A DNA stretch of 64,000 nucleotides, taken from NCBI GenBank assembly GCA_007258455.2, contig VDFB02193867.1, positions 573,662,395 through 573,726,394 of the forward strand. The letters run 5' to 3'. The position numbers were made by a program, and so were the translations under genes. This document shows, piece after piece, positions 54,715-64,000 of the stretch (its first letter is position 1; the number at the start of each line of letters is the position of its first letter). The notes under the pieces were generated by a model that worked only from the letters and a program-made list of their open reading frames with translations, had not been told where the DNA came from and did no database searches. The DNA is from Sequoia sempervirens (lineage: Eukaryota; Streptophyta; Pinopsida; Cupressales; Cupressaceae).

Positions 54715-56115
54715 GCAAGAGATGTAGATGGATCAATAAGATCCAAGAGTATGAAATGGAGGCAAAGATAACCAAGCTAGTAAGGTTAGTGCCAAGTAAA
54801 ATTAATGATTGAGAAAAAATTGGGCATAATTGAGGTCCATCACTTAACCTCTAGCCCATGTTTGATCCCTTATTAGATGAAGGATTATCCTTGATATAAG
54901 GATATTATATTTTATTTAGAAAATTTAAGTTATCCACTAGGGCTGAGCAATAAACAAAAGAGAACATTGAAGTTAGAAGCTCAAATATATGAGCTACTCA
55001 AGATATTGTTAATGTGGAGAAAATTTAATGGTGTGCTCCTAAGATGTTTAGATGAAGAGAAATATATAAGGTATTAAGAAATGCCACCAAGAATCATGTG
55101 GTGGGAGTTAAATTATTTGGTGGGAATTACATGTCAAAAACCATACTTTATAAGATTATGAGAGTGGGTTATTAGTGGACCACATTGTTTAGAGATATGA
55201 CCAAGTTTGTAAAATGTTGTGATGCTTGTCAACAAAAAATTGGTAAGTTGAAATTAGTGCACTCCACTGACAACCATTTTAGTGAAAGATCCATTCTAAC
55301 AGTGAGGCATAAACTTTATAGGGGTGATAATAGAGAAATATAGCAAGATATATATAATTTGATATTGGTGGCCATTAAATACTTCACAAAATGGGTAGAC
55401 ATAGTCCCTAAAAAAATACTACCTCAAAAATAGTGATTATTTTTTCTAAAAAATATAATTATTATGTTTGGTGTGTCATATAGAATAGTTGTTGATAATG
55501 CAATGTGTTTTGGATCTCAATATTTGTTGATGTGTGTTTACAATATGGGATCTCAAAAACAAGCCGAGTCTAGTAAGAAGAGCACCACGAATATTATCAA
55601 GAAAATGTTGAATGTTAACAATAAATTAGGGGATGATAAAATAAAATTTATTGTTTCGGAAGATAGGGTAACTTATAAGAAGGCTATTGGTATGAGTCCA
55701 TTTGAATTGGTGTATGATGTCGAGATAAAATTACTAAACATAAACTACCAATATGTAAATTGTTGCACCATATTGAAGGGGAAGAATAAAGTGCCATTTC
55801 CTAATGAATAAATGACTTGACCAAGTTGGAAGAGATGAGGGTTACCCATAAGAGGAAATTACTGAGATAACATAAAATGAAGTAGGTATCTTTGATAAGA
55901 GGACTATTGGGAGGGGGTTTCATATTAGGGACCTTATCCTCATGTAGAATTCTAGGTTAGAAGACATGGGAAAACATAGAAATTTTGATGTTGTATGGGT
56001 TGGGCCTTATCAAATTGTTGAAGGATGCAGTCAAGGAATGTTCTACCTTAAGAGCTTGGATGGATATCTCACATAACTACCAGTTCATGGTCAACACCTC
56101 AAGCATTATTTCTCT
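54715..56115 (+). pseudogene. Integrase and GPY/F module of the Tat-like element
   Basis: In order: RCRWINKIQEYEMEAKITKL (end of RNase H, 54716-54780), the zinc region GYWWTTLFRDMTKFVKCCDA-CQ at about 55165-55235, KYFTKWVDIVPKK (core start), GVSYRIVVDNAMCFG with catalytic Asp at about 55495, IGMSPFELVYDVEI at about 55690, and the GPY/F module VGPYQIVEGCSQGMFYLKSL with LPVHGQHLKHYF at about 55997-56112. Stops and frameshifts are frequent, and the part that should carry the catalytic Glu is mutated (QAESSKKSTTNIIK in place of the NGxAEaxNK pattern, Glu present). Confidence 0.8.
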
Positions 56116-56399
56116 TAAGGGTAACGTTTCATCTACATGTTTCCTTGTTGGAGACTTGGGATGTTATGCACTAGTGTGTGTGTTGTTTGGGATCACATTG
56201 GGAGATATAATAAGATTTTTTGGGTCCTCTCTATCTCTTGGATAGGACCACATTATGTTTTGTGATCGACTTGTAGAGGTTATTATTTATCTTTTGTCTT
56301 GGCCAACCTAATTAATGTTTTGAGATCTTGTAGAGGATATAAATGAAAGAAAAAAAATAGTTACAAGTTGAGTGAGAGTGGTGTGATGTGCGAATATGG

Positions 56400-57168
56400 A
56401 ATGAAGCAGCAAGTTTTGGAAAATAAAAGAGAAATGATCTTTAATGCCTCAGTCAATAGAGTGTATTGTTGACATATGTTGTAATTTCATATCTTTATGT
56501 ATCCTACTATCATATAGTAAGTCTCTTCAGTAGGTCCATGTAATTTGTATCTTTCCTTGGGGTTATGTGCCTCAATATTGCAAGTCCTTGTTTCTTTCCC
56601 TAAGGTTGTGCGCCTTAGCCTGCAAGTCCTTTTAGGAGCACTGTGCTTCCTTAGGTAGTGAGCCTTAAAAAAATTGTAATTCTGTAAGTAGTGAGCTTCC
56701 TATATCGAGAGATCTATCTCTATGGTTTTTCCCTTCTTGGGTTTTCCACTTAAATATGGTGTTATCTTGTGCATGTGTGTTATTTCCTTATCTTTCATTG
56801 TTATTGATTTGATTAAGTGTTGTTGATTTGTTCATAAGTTGTTGATCCTATTAAAAGTCAAAATTTTCATATTGTTGAAGGGTTTAAGGGCTCTAGGAAA
56901 ATTCGCCGTCAACAATTCACTGCAGGAAAATTCACCGCCACCAGCAATTCACCACCATGGAAAATTAATCGCCAAAAAATTATGCAATTAATTTTTTGTT
57001 GGTGAATTGTCATGGCAGTGAATTTTCCTGCGGTGAATTGTTGGCAGTGAATTTTCTGTCGGTGAATTGTTGGCGGTGAATTTTCTATATGTTGGATTTA
57101 AGATTTGAATGGTTTAAGTTTTGATAGATACTGATTCATCCCCCTAGTATTAGGGTGTGTTTAACATA
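56400..57168 (+). mobile_element. Copia-type LTR remnant
   Basis: It contains TGGTTTTTCCCTTCTTGGGT-TTTCCA at 56731, the equivalent of the reverse complement of GGAAAACCCAAAAAGGGAAA in the Copia-like LTR at 12240, and ends with CTGATTCATCCCCCTAGTAT and TTTAACA at about 57168, the typical Copia LTR end. The left end is unclear. A foldback lies inside. No primer site follows, so it may be a solo LTR. Confidence 0.5.
56896..57085. repeat. 190-bp imperfect palindrome built of AATTCACCGC units
   Basis: The left arm holds copies of AATTCACCGC-like units (near 56901, 56915, 56929, 56946), and the right arm holds the complement GCGGTGAATT (57001, 57016, 57031, 57045, 57060, 57074). The centre is near 56985 (ATTATGCAATTAATT). 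Right-arm units repeat with a period of about 29-30 bases. The single strand could fold into a long hairpin. Confidence 0.8.
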
Positions 57169-57169
57169 A

Positions 57170-57523
57170 ATGATATTTATTTTTTTACTTTTTTATTGGT
57201 TTTTTTCTCTACAAGTGCCTTAAACTTGTGAAAAAAATTAGACTTATTTCCAAGAAATAAACTGAAGTATGCTTAGAATATTTATCTATAAAGGAGACAT
57301 AAAACCAAGCCTTATCATTAGAGTGCATTTATACATGAAAAAACACACTATATGTCCAAAAAAATCCCTTGCTTTAGTACTTCCTAGAGAATTTTTTTCC
57401 TTATTATGCTTCCCAAACACACTATGTTAATAGCATTCAAAACCAATAGAAAAGTGTAGAAGAGCTTCCACCATATTATTATTTACCAATTTTTTAAAAC
57501 CTTTGTCACCTATGTGACCCATC
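57170..57523 (-). pseudogene. Copia GAG-pre-integrase remnant
   Basis: On the minus strand, from the right edge: MGHIGDKGFKKLVNNNMVEA with FECY, HSVFGKHNKEK and KARDFFGHIVC, followed by a core-like FYVSFIDKYSKHTSVYFLEI. This matches the Copia order RLGHxxxxxLxxLxxxxxV, CxxCxxGK, and the start of the integrase core (SFIDDxSRxxWVYF), with catalytic and zinc residues lost. The upstream part is cut off by the LTR at 57524. Confidence 0.7.
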
Positions 57524-59773
57524 TGTTGATGATGATTTTGGCACCACAACAATGCAAGAAGAATATTGCTATTCTGCTTCTCCTGAAAGAGAAAGGAAAC
57601 ACATGGATGCCTTAGCTCCCAAGGTCTTTGTAGTTGGGTCTCAACTATGCTGATGTTACTTAGTGGTCAATGCAACAATAATATTCAAGGGGCCTACTGG
57701 TGTTGAGCTTCTGAATTGTTCTAAGATCAAGCATGAAATAAAACCTACTCTAATAGGGATTTTTAAAGAAATATAAAAAGATAAGTCAGAGTTTTGAAAC
57801 AAAAAAGAACAATATTTCATCCAACCTTAACCAGACTTGTTAACTTCAAGGAATTTGTAAACCAAAACTACAGAACAAAGTAAACTTGTGATTGACACAC
57901 AACCTCTTTCATTCACAGTGCTAATTCGCATAATAGATTTTAATTACCATTTTAAATAAAACATAAAATAATATTTCATTCCTTGAATACTTCGCAAATC
58001 AAATGATCATTTAAGACAAATATCATTCTAGAACACAACATGAAGTAGATTAAACTCTAATTGCTTCTACTGTTGATAAAATAGATAAGCAATATTTACA
58101 AACCTGGCACAATCACCAGTGTATAGAGAATCTGTTTCTCCAAATTATTTCCAACTACACTAAGAGAACTTAGAATATACATTATGGTCTGTACTAAAAC
58201 CTTACTGCTAACCAAGAAGACAAAAATAAGCTCTTATTACTAAGAATCAAGATGCAACTCTATCTCCTTCTGTTAACTTACCAACTCCTAATAGTTCTAT
58301 CTCTAAAAAGTTCTCAGTCTAAAAATTTTCTAAACCTAGAAGTTCTAATCTAGTAGTGCTAACAATAAAAGTTCTAACCTTTATAAAGAGGAAAGAATGC
58401 CTTATATATAGAACGTACAAGAAAGGATGCGTTGTCCCCTGCACTAGGGTTTGCAAAATATCTGCATCCTGTAGGAGAGTCAACTCTCAGATCTTTTGAA
58501 AAAAATTGGTTGTGCATTCAATGTGAATCCTCGTTGTCCATGCTGATGAAGGATTTCTACTCGCAGGGTAAGCCTTTTTAGATCTTTTGACAATTGTAGC
58601 ATTAGCTCTAGCATCTTTGTATCCACCTTTGAAATCTCTGGGGTCTTGCTGATGGATCCTGCATATGATTTTTGATCGCTGTGAAATCTTTGGGGTCTTG
58701 CCGATAGGCAATATAAACGCATATTTGAACCAAACGAACCATAGGTCGGGGAGACTGTGATAACCCTACACCGATAAGATGCACAATGGGGAGTATTCTG
58801 ATTCTTTGGATTTCAAATAGTCAGAGCCGAGCCACCAGTCAGTAAGAGCATAGAAAAGTCTTGCTGACCTTTTCCTTAGCTAATTTTTAGGACCAACTGG
58901 ATTGAGGCATGACTTTCAACTGAGCTCTTCTAACAAGTATCATCTAGTGTAGGATTTAATCCTGCATTCAACAAAGAAAACTACAGTGAAAATCACACAA
59001 ACAGAAGTTAAATAATCAAGATCATCATTGAAACGAATCCTATGTTAGTAAGGTGCTGTTAAAACTTCGAACAAAATGATCATACAAACAGTTCGGGTTT
59101 CAGGTCGACCCGCGGAATCCAAGCCAGGGAGGAACTTCAGAGAATTCTTAGTCAAGAAGATTCCATCAGAATAAACATGAAAACACCCATTAGAGACCTA
59201 ATCTGATCATTATCAATCAAAGAATAGCATGTGAGATCTCAAAATAGCATCAATTAATCAAAAACATGCATCATCATTTACTAACTTCGTGTTACTCCAT
59301 ACTTCTTCACATTTCAGTAGATTCCAAGGAAATCCACGCAGGAAGGAATTCTGTGAAGGAGAAGACATTCCGAAAAACCTAGAAAAAATAGGAAACAATG
59401 GATTTCAGGAAAATTCGGAGGAGAAAGAAATCCGCGAAGAAGGTATATCTCCTCGGAGGCCTCGGGGATTTTGCGAAAATCCGGTCCACGCAGATTTATG
59501 CGAAGAACGAAAATCCGTGAACCCACAACGCTCAGCTGGAGTTCGAGCGAGATCCGAGAAAATCCAAATGGGGTGGAAAACCTTGAACTCAGGAGAAAAC
59601 CCAAATTCCAACTGAGGCAGAACCAAAATTAGATTAGACAGAACAAAAGATAAAACACGGAGAAACAGAAGAACACCCAAAAGTAAAGCAAATGACAGAG
59701 GCAAAGAAACCAAAAGAGAAGGGGGACCCATTTTGATCCAAAACAAAGTGGGGTGGTTATGCAAGGCATAATA
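57524..59773 (-). mobile_element. 3' LTR of the right-hand Tat-like element, 2250 bp
   Basis: On the minus strand it starts TATTATGCC (TG changed to TA) and ends CATCATCAACA. It aligns with the 4253-bp solo LTR but lacks most of the CGGCGA array and about 0.7 kb of its first kilobase. The TATA box TATATATAAG is at 58410-58401. Confidence 0.88.
58401..58410 (-). promoter_or_regulatory. LTR TATA box
   Basis: TATATATAAG followed by GCATTC, as in the solo LTR at 50659. Confidence 0.6.
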
Positions 59774-59775
59774 AA

Positions 59776-59793
59776 TGGCGACTCGGCTGGGAA
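59776..59793 (+). promoter_or_regulatory. tRNA-Arg-type primer-site-like sequence, facing inward from the 3' end
   Basis: TGGCGACTCGGCTGGGAA matches the complement of the plant tRNA-Arg 3' end (CCCCAGCGGAGTCGCCA, from memory) in all but two of 17 positions. It begins two bases inside the LTR border, exactly the usual primer-site position, but on the strand opposite to pol. No polypurine tract is visible here. Confidence 0.6.
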
Positions 59794-60902
59794 AATAGTT
59801 TAACCATTTTCATAAATCTGAAAGATTCAGCTACCTAGAACTCCTGGTCCATGAACATGACAACTCCAGTTGGATCAGTTATAACAAACAAGGCAGAGTT
59901 AGAATCTCAAATGTAAGTCAATCAATGGCTACCCCTGAATCTATGTGTGTGTGCTTGATAGTGCATCATCCTTTCATAAAGTTTCTTCATCTTTTGAATA
60001 ATAATGTGGAAAATGTGAGCTACATCAATTGATTTCCTTTGTGCAATGATATCCTGGGCATTGCTCCACTGCCAGTCAGGCGTCCATAGCCCCAACGGAG
60101 ATACCTCTAGTTCTCCTACAACATTGCTCTACTGCCAGCCAGGCGTCCATAGCCCCGGTAGAGATACTGGAATCACCCATTCATATTGAATCCTCTTTTC
60201 TTTTGATAATTCTTTTCTTTTTCCTTTTGAAGTTTTAGATATTTCATTCAATTCTCTTTTTCTTTTCAATATGTCAGATGTTTAATATTTGATCTGGGTT
60301 GAAAACTATAATGGACCTCATAACAACACTTGGAAGTCGGATTTTTCACTCAAATCTTACAACACTGTCATCCTAGGACAAATACACTACTAGAAGAGGA
60401 GATGATTTTAAGGATTTGTGACAGATTCAGGGGAGCTGATGAAGGATTTCTTACTTGACACCTTGTCTTTAAAATTTCCCACAACCTTTATTGATAACAA
60501 ACATGAAACAATGAATTGAGGATAGAATCATCCAACCAGAAGACTTGAAAATATCTAAACCACTTCTCTCCTAATGACCATAGCATGCTTCAGATAACAA
60601 CCCACAACTTCAGATAGAAAGAAACAGATTAAACCTCCAAAGAACAGAACAAACAGAAAACAAAAGGCAAAGAAAACAAAAGGAGACAGGGACAAACATA
60701 CAAACAAGAAGCTATTTATAGACAAGAGCCACATTATTTACATAAAGAGCATCAAATTATTCACATAAAGGAAAGAATTATTTACAAGTCGCAGCACAAA
60801 ATTTATATACATGGAAGAATTATTTACAAACAAGAGACAAACAAATTATTCACATAAAGAAAAAAATGAAATACTTATATACAAAACAAAAATTAACAAG
60901 CC
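59794..60902 (-). other. 3' untranslated region of the right-hand element
   Basis: No frames of note. It contains the duplicated motif (60059-60104 and 60122-60167) and an A-rich/purine-rich section on the + strand (60600-60900). Confidence 0.6.
60059..60167 (-). repeat. Duplicated 46-bp motif, 63-bp spacing
   Basis: On the minus strand both units read GTATCTC...GGGGCTATGGACGCCTG.CTGGCAGT.GAGCAATG. They match the pair in element A at 28040-28148 with the same spacing. Confidence 0.85.
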
Positions 60903-63900
60903 TCAAGATTCAAAATAGCGCTTAAGGAACTGCCCATTAACAGGCAAAGGAACAGGTTCTCCAGTTAGGCTACTCAGTCTGAAAGCATTTTCCCTTAGGA
61001 TCTCAGCAATTTGATAAGGACCTAGCCATAGTTTGTCAAACTTTTGGTGGCTTCCCTTCTTTTCATTGGCTTTATCCCATAATAGTACTAGGTCTGATAT
61101 CCTAAAAGCTTTTATCTTGGCTCTTTTTTCAAACCAGCGTTTGACAACAGCCTGATGTCTGAAGAACTATTGTAAAGGAGCATCTCTTTGTTCTTCTAGT
61201 TTTAACAGAGCAGCTAGTCTTACCTCTATCCTATTGTCACTGGAGTAAAATTTCTGCATGAACTCCAAGATAGGTATTTGCAGATGGATAGGAAAGACAG
61301 GCTCTTGGCCATATACCAGCTTGAATGGTGAGGTGTTTAAGGCAGCCTTAATCCTAGTCCTATCTACCCATAATGTGAATCTTAGCTGGGTGTGCCAGTC
61401 TCTAGGGTTATGCTCTAACGGTTTCTTAATCACCCCTAAGAGATTCTTATTGGTAGACTCTGCAACTCCATTGCCTTGTGGATAATAGTTTGAGGAATAC
61501 TTCAAGACAATCTTGTGATCATAGGCCCAAAAAATAAACTCATCATAAGAGAAGGCAGAACCATTATCACATACCAGAGTGAAAGGTACCCCAAACCTTG
61601 TAGTGATGCATTCAGTGAGGAACTTGATCACTACCTCTGTTGTGCTATTCTTGTAGGGTATAGCCTTTGTCCATCTTGTGCAGTAGTTAGTAACAGTCAA
61701 GATGAATTTGTGTCCTGCAGAAGAGTTTGGGTTGATCACCCCTATGAAATCCAGTGCCCATTGGGCAAAGGGCCTTATCTCATAGACAGGCTGCAAAGGC
61801 ATGGCTGGATGGCATTCCCTTGGTGCAAAAATGTGACATATGTGGCAGGTTCTTACGTGTTGATGGGCATCCTTGAATACGCAGGGCCAATAATAACCAG
61901 ACTTGAGGATATGGTGTGTTAGAGAATCTGCAGAACCATGACCTGTGCCATGTTTCCCATGAAACTCAGAGATCACCTGCTTGGCCTCTCGACGATCAAG
62001 GCATCTAAAGTATACTCCTTCGAAATTCCTTTTGTACAACATCCCTCCTTTGATCATGTAATGAGAAATTTTCAGTCTCAGAGCTCTCCTTTGAGTAGCA
62101 TTCATTCCTTCTGGACAGTGATTGTTGAGCATGAAGTAAATGGTGCCAGCATACCATGGGTCATTAGAGAAAGACTGGGTCATATACTGCTGACAGATGA
62201 TATTGTTGCTAGCATTCGCCATGGACTGAGACAAGCCTATACCCCTGACTAGCTTCATAGGGTGTATCTCTAGATTGAATTCTTGCAGGATGGCCATCCA
62301 TTTTCCCCTCCTTTCTCCCAGCTTGCTCTGCGTGAGTAAAGACTTCACAGCTGCATCCAGAACCACAACAATGATTTGACTTCAAAGAATGTAATGTCGG
62401 AATTTCTTAATGGCCCGAACCAACGCAAAAGCTTGCTTCTCCAAAGGTGGGTATTTGATCTCCACGTTTTTGAATGGAGAGCTCATGAACGCAATCGGTC
62501 TCTCCTTTGCCTCTTCTTGTCATTGGGTTAATATAACTACACAAGAATGGTCAGAGGCGAAAGAGTAAATGTAGAATGGCCTCTTGTAATCAGGGCTGGT
62601 GAGAACAGGTGCTTCTAAAATAGACCGTTTATCTTGTGAAAATGCATCCTTTGCTTGATCAGTCCACTCCACCTTGGCGTCCTTCTTCATCATTTCATTT
62701 AGTGGCTTTACAATCTCTGCAAAGCCCGTGATGAAATTTCTCATGAAGTTGATTTTCCTAAAGAAAGACCTCATTTCTTTCTTGCTTCCTGGCCTAGTGA
62801 TCTTCAGAATGGATTCGACTCGATCTAGGTCGATTGAAATCCATCTTTCAGAAATTATGTGCCCTAACAGCTTCCCTTAAGAAACCCCAAACACGCACTT
62901 TTTTGGATTCAGGGAGATGCCATATTGGATGCATCTCTCGAGAACTTTAGCTAAGTCCGCGACATGATTGAGTCGATCCTTGGAGAACACTATCAGGTTG
63001 TCTATGTAGAAAATGATGCACTTATCGATTAGGTCCTTGAACACTATGTTCATGGTGCACTGGAAAGTTCCTTCAACATTTATCAGACCGAATGGCATCC
63101 TTCTGTATGCAAATGTCCCCCACTTTGTAGTGAAAGCCATCTTCATCCTGTCCTCAAAGTTGACCATTACCTGATTATATCCAGAGTAACTGTCCAAGAA
63201 TGACATCATCTGTTCTCCATTAACAGTCTGTAGTACCTCATCTAGGGAAGGGAGTGGGTAGTTATCCTTTTTTGAAGCTCTATTCAGATTTCTGAAGTCC
63301 ACGCATAGTCTGATCTCCCCATTCTTCTTACGGACTGGGACTAAGTTGGCTACTCATGTTGAATGGCGCACAGGGAAGATTATCCTTTCCGAGAGTAATT
63401 TTTGAACTTCTTTATAGATCAATGGTTCAATCAAAGCATTAACAGGGCGCTACTTCTGTCGGAAGGGTCTAGCTTCGGGCTTCAAGGGGATAGTGTGAGT
63501 CATAACAAAAGCATCAAATGTCTGGAGGTCTTCGTATCCCCAGACAATCATAGCAATATCATTTTTAAGTGCCCTCAGTATGTCTTCTCTAATTGCTTCA
63601 GGGAAAGACTTCCCTATATAGACATTCCTTTCAGGGCCAACATTGGCCAAATTAGTTGTTTCATATTCTCCTCCCTTTTCTTCAGCTGCTATCTTCTCTT
63701 GAGCCCTTGGGTTTGAGTCAAAAATTCTCTCCAAGGCCACCATTCCCTTGGGAATACTATTACTTCTCAAATTAAGGACCCCTTCTGCATCACATTCCTC
63801 AGGGCTCCAATTCCCTTGATCCCTGTTGGAATCATCAATGATTTGCCCCTCAAAGACATCTAAGCTTGCTAAGAAGGCTAGAATATGTCGATCATCATCA

Positions 63901-64000
63901 AAGACTTGGAAATTCTTGATATTGTCAAGAACAGCTAGGGTGGACATTAGTTCCACTGAGAATCTTTTGAATTTGGAGCCTTGCATAGGTTCCAAGGTGC
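60903..64000 (-). pseudogene. Tat-like Pol: RT, RNase H, integrase in one frame with stops
   Basis: A single minus-strand frame spans the window edge to a TGA at 60905-60903. Order: pre-RT linker (IVWGYEDLQTFDAFVMTHTI, LKPEARPFRQK); RT with IRLCVDFRNLNRASKKDNYP, motif A MSFLDSYSGYNQVMV, and the catalytic site FYIDNLIVFSKD at about 63010-62975, where the second Asp of YIDD is Asn; RNase H (WTDQAKDAFSQDK, FYIYSFASDHSCVVI, FALVRAIKKFRHYIL). The integrase frame 62366-61167 has HGKHGTGH with CHIC, LDFIGV (Asp206), VCDNGSAF (Asp267) and GVAEST (Glu303). The GPY/F part is WLGPYQIAEILRENAFRLSS. In-frame stops lie near 63448, 63355, 62875, 62518, 62370 and 61165, with no frameshift. The 5' part is outside the window. 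Confidence 0.92.

Larger units (their letters stand above)
39740..56115 (+). mobile_element. Decayed Athila/Tat-like Ty3 element, target of two insertions
   Basis: In order: gag end (39740-40930), protease (about 40931-41330), RNase H-like domain (41440-41800), RT (42340-43040), RNase H (43190-43401, resuming 53250-53337), and integrase with GPY/F module (about 54715-56115). The chromovirus at 43402-53249 and the LTR at 53338-54699 lie inside. Its own LTRs and ends were not identified. Many stops and frameshifts occur, and the RT catalytic aspartates are gone. Confidence 0.8.
57524..64000 (-). mobile_element. Tat-like Ty3 element, 3' portion, incomplete at window edge
   Basis: The 3' LTR (57524-59773), 3' UTR with the 63-base duplicated motif, and a long pol frame lie on the minus strand. 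It is inserted in a Copia remnant; the left flank CCATC should recur beyond its other end, outside the window. LTR and UTR match the solo LTR and element A. Confidence 0.88.

Noticed and set aside
59776..59793. Fragment of a genuine tRNA-Arg gene
   Set aside because: Only the 3' acceptor/T-arm end is matched, complementary in primer-site position beside an LTR; no cloverleaf or anticodon arm is present.
61258..62252. Three + strand frames of 75-135 codons
   Set aside because: They are antisense shadows of the well supported integrase frame.

Overview
The window looks like intergenic DNA from a large plant genome, probably a conifer or other gymnosperm. That placement is an inference from AT-richness, very long LTRs, deep decay and layered nesting; no host marker gene is present. 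I found no intact host gene, rRNA, tRNA gene, CRISPR array or bacterial-type operon. Nearly everything I could classify is LTR retrotransposon, plus one LINE tail and a few unclassified repeats. A 100-base run of N at 35174-35273 is an assembly gap.

Layout. (1) 1-5016: 3' part of an element on the + strand with a repeated acidic ORF, an aspartic protease, a G-patch-like piece, a CCHC-like piece and an LTR (3645-5016). (2) 5017-12079: no recognisable gene; diverged tandem repeats, possibly the remains of a long LTR. (3) 12080 to about 33665: a minus-strand Copia-like element with a gag carrying four CCHC-type units and an unknown ORF, but no visible pol. Its 5' LTR is split by element A (19354-33209, + strand), which has LTRs of about 4.76 and 4.79 kb around a gag-like ORF and unknown acidic ORFs, without pol. 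(4) About 33666-35090: a minus-strand LTR with polypurine tract, then the gap. (5) 35274-37635: 3' half of a plant LINE ORF2 with RNase H, then an unknown retroelement-type pseudogene (37855-39588). (6) 39740-56115: a decayed + strand Athila/Tat-like Ty3 element with protease, an RNase H-like domain ahead of the RT, RT, RNase H and integrase. A minus-strand chromovirus (43402-53249) sits in its RNase H with perfect 5-bp target duplication GTATG. That chromovirus is itself split by a 4253-bp solo LTR (47292-51544) with perfect duplication CTCTT. A second LTR (53338-54699) lies between RNase H and integrase. (7) 56400-57523: Copia pieces and a 190-bp foldback. (8) 57524-64000: a minus-strand Tat-like element whose 3' LTR, 3' UTR and pol are in the window; it runs off the right edge.

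Element A, the solo LTR and the right-hand element belong to one long-LTR superfamily: their LTRs align at both ends, and the two elements with 3' UTRs share a duplicated motif at exactly 63-bp spacing. The most puzzling signal is a tRNA-Arg-type primer-binding sequence placed 2 nt from the LTR but facing inward from the 3' end of the internal region, in both elements. Others are a dense CGGCGA-type array inside the solo LTR, an RNase H-like domain in front of the RT, and two pol-less elements carrying unknown ORFs. None of this amounts to a demonstrated new system; they are leads.
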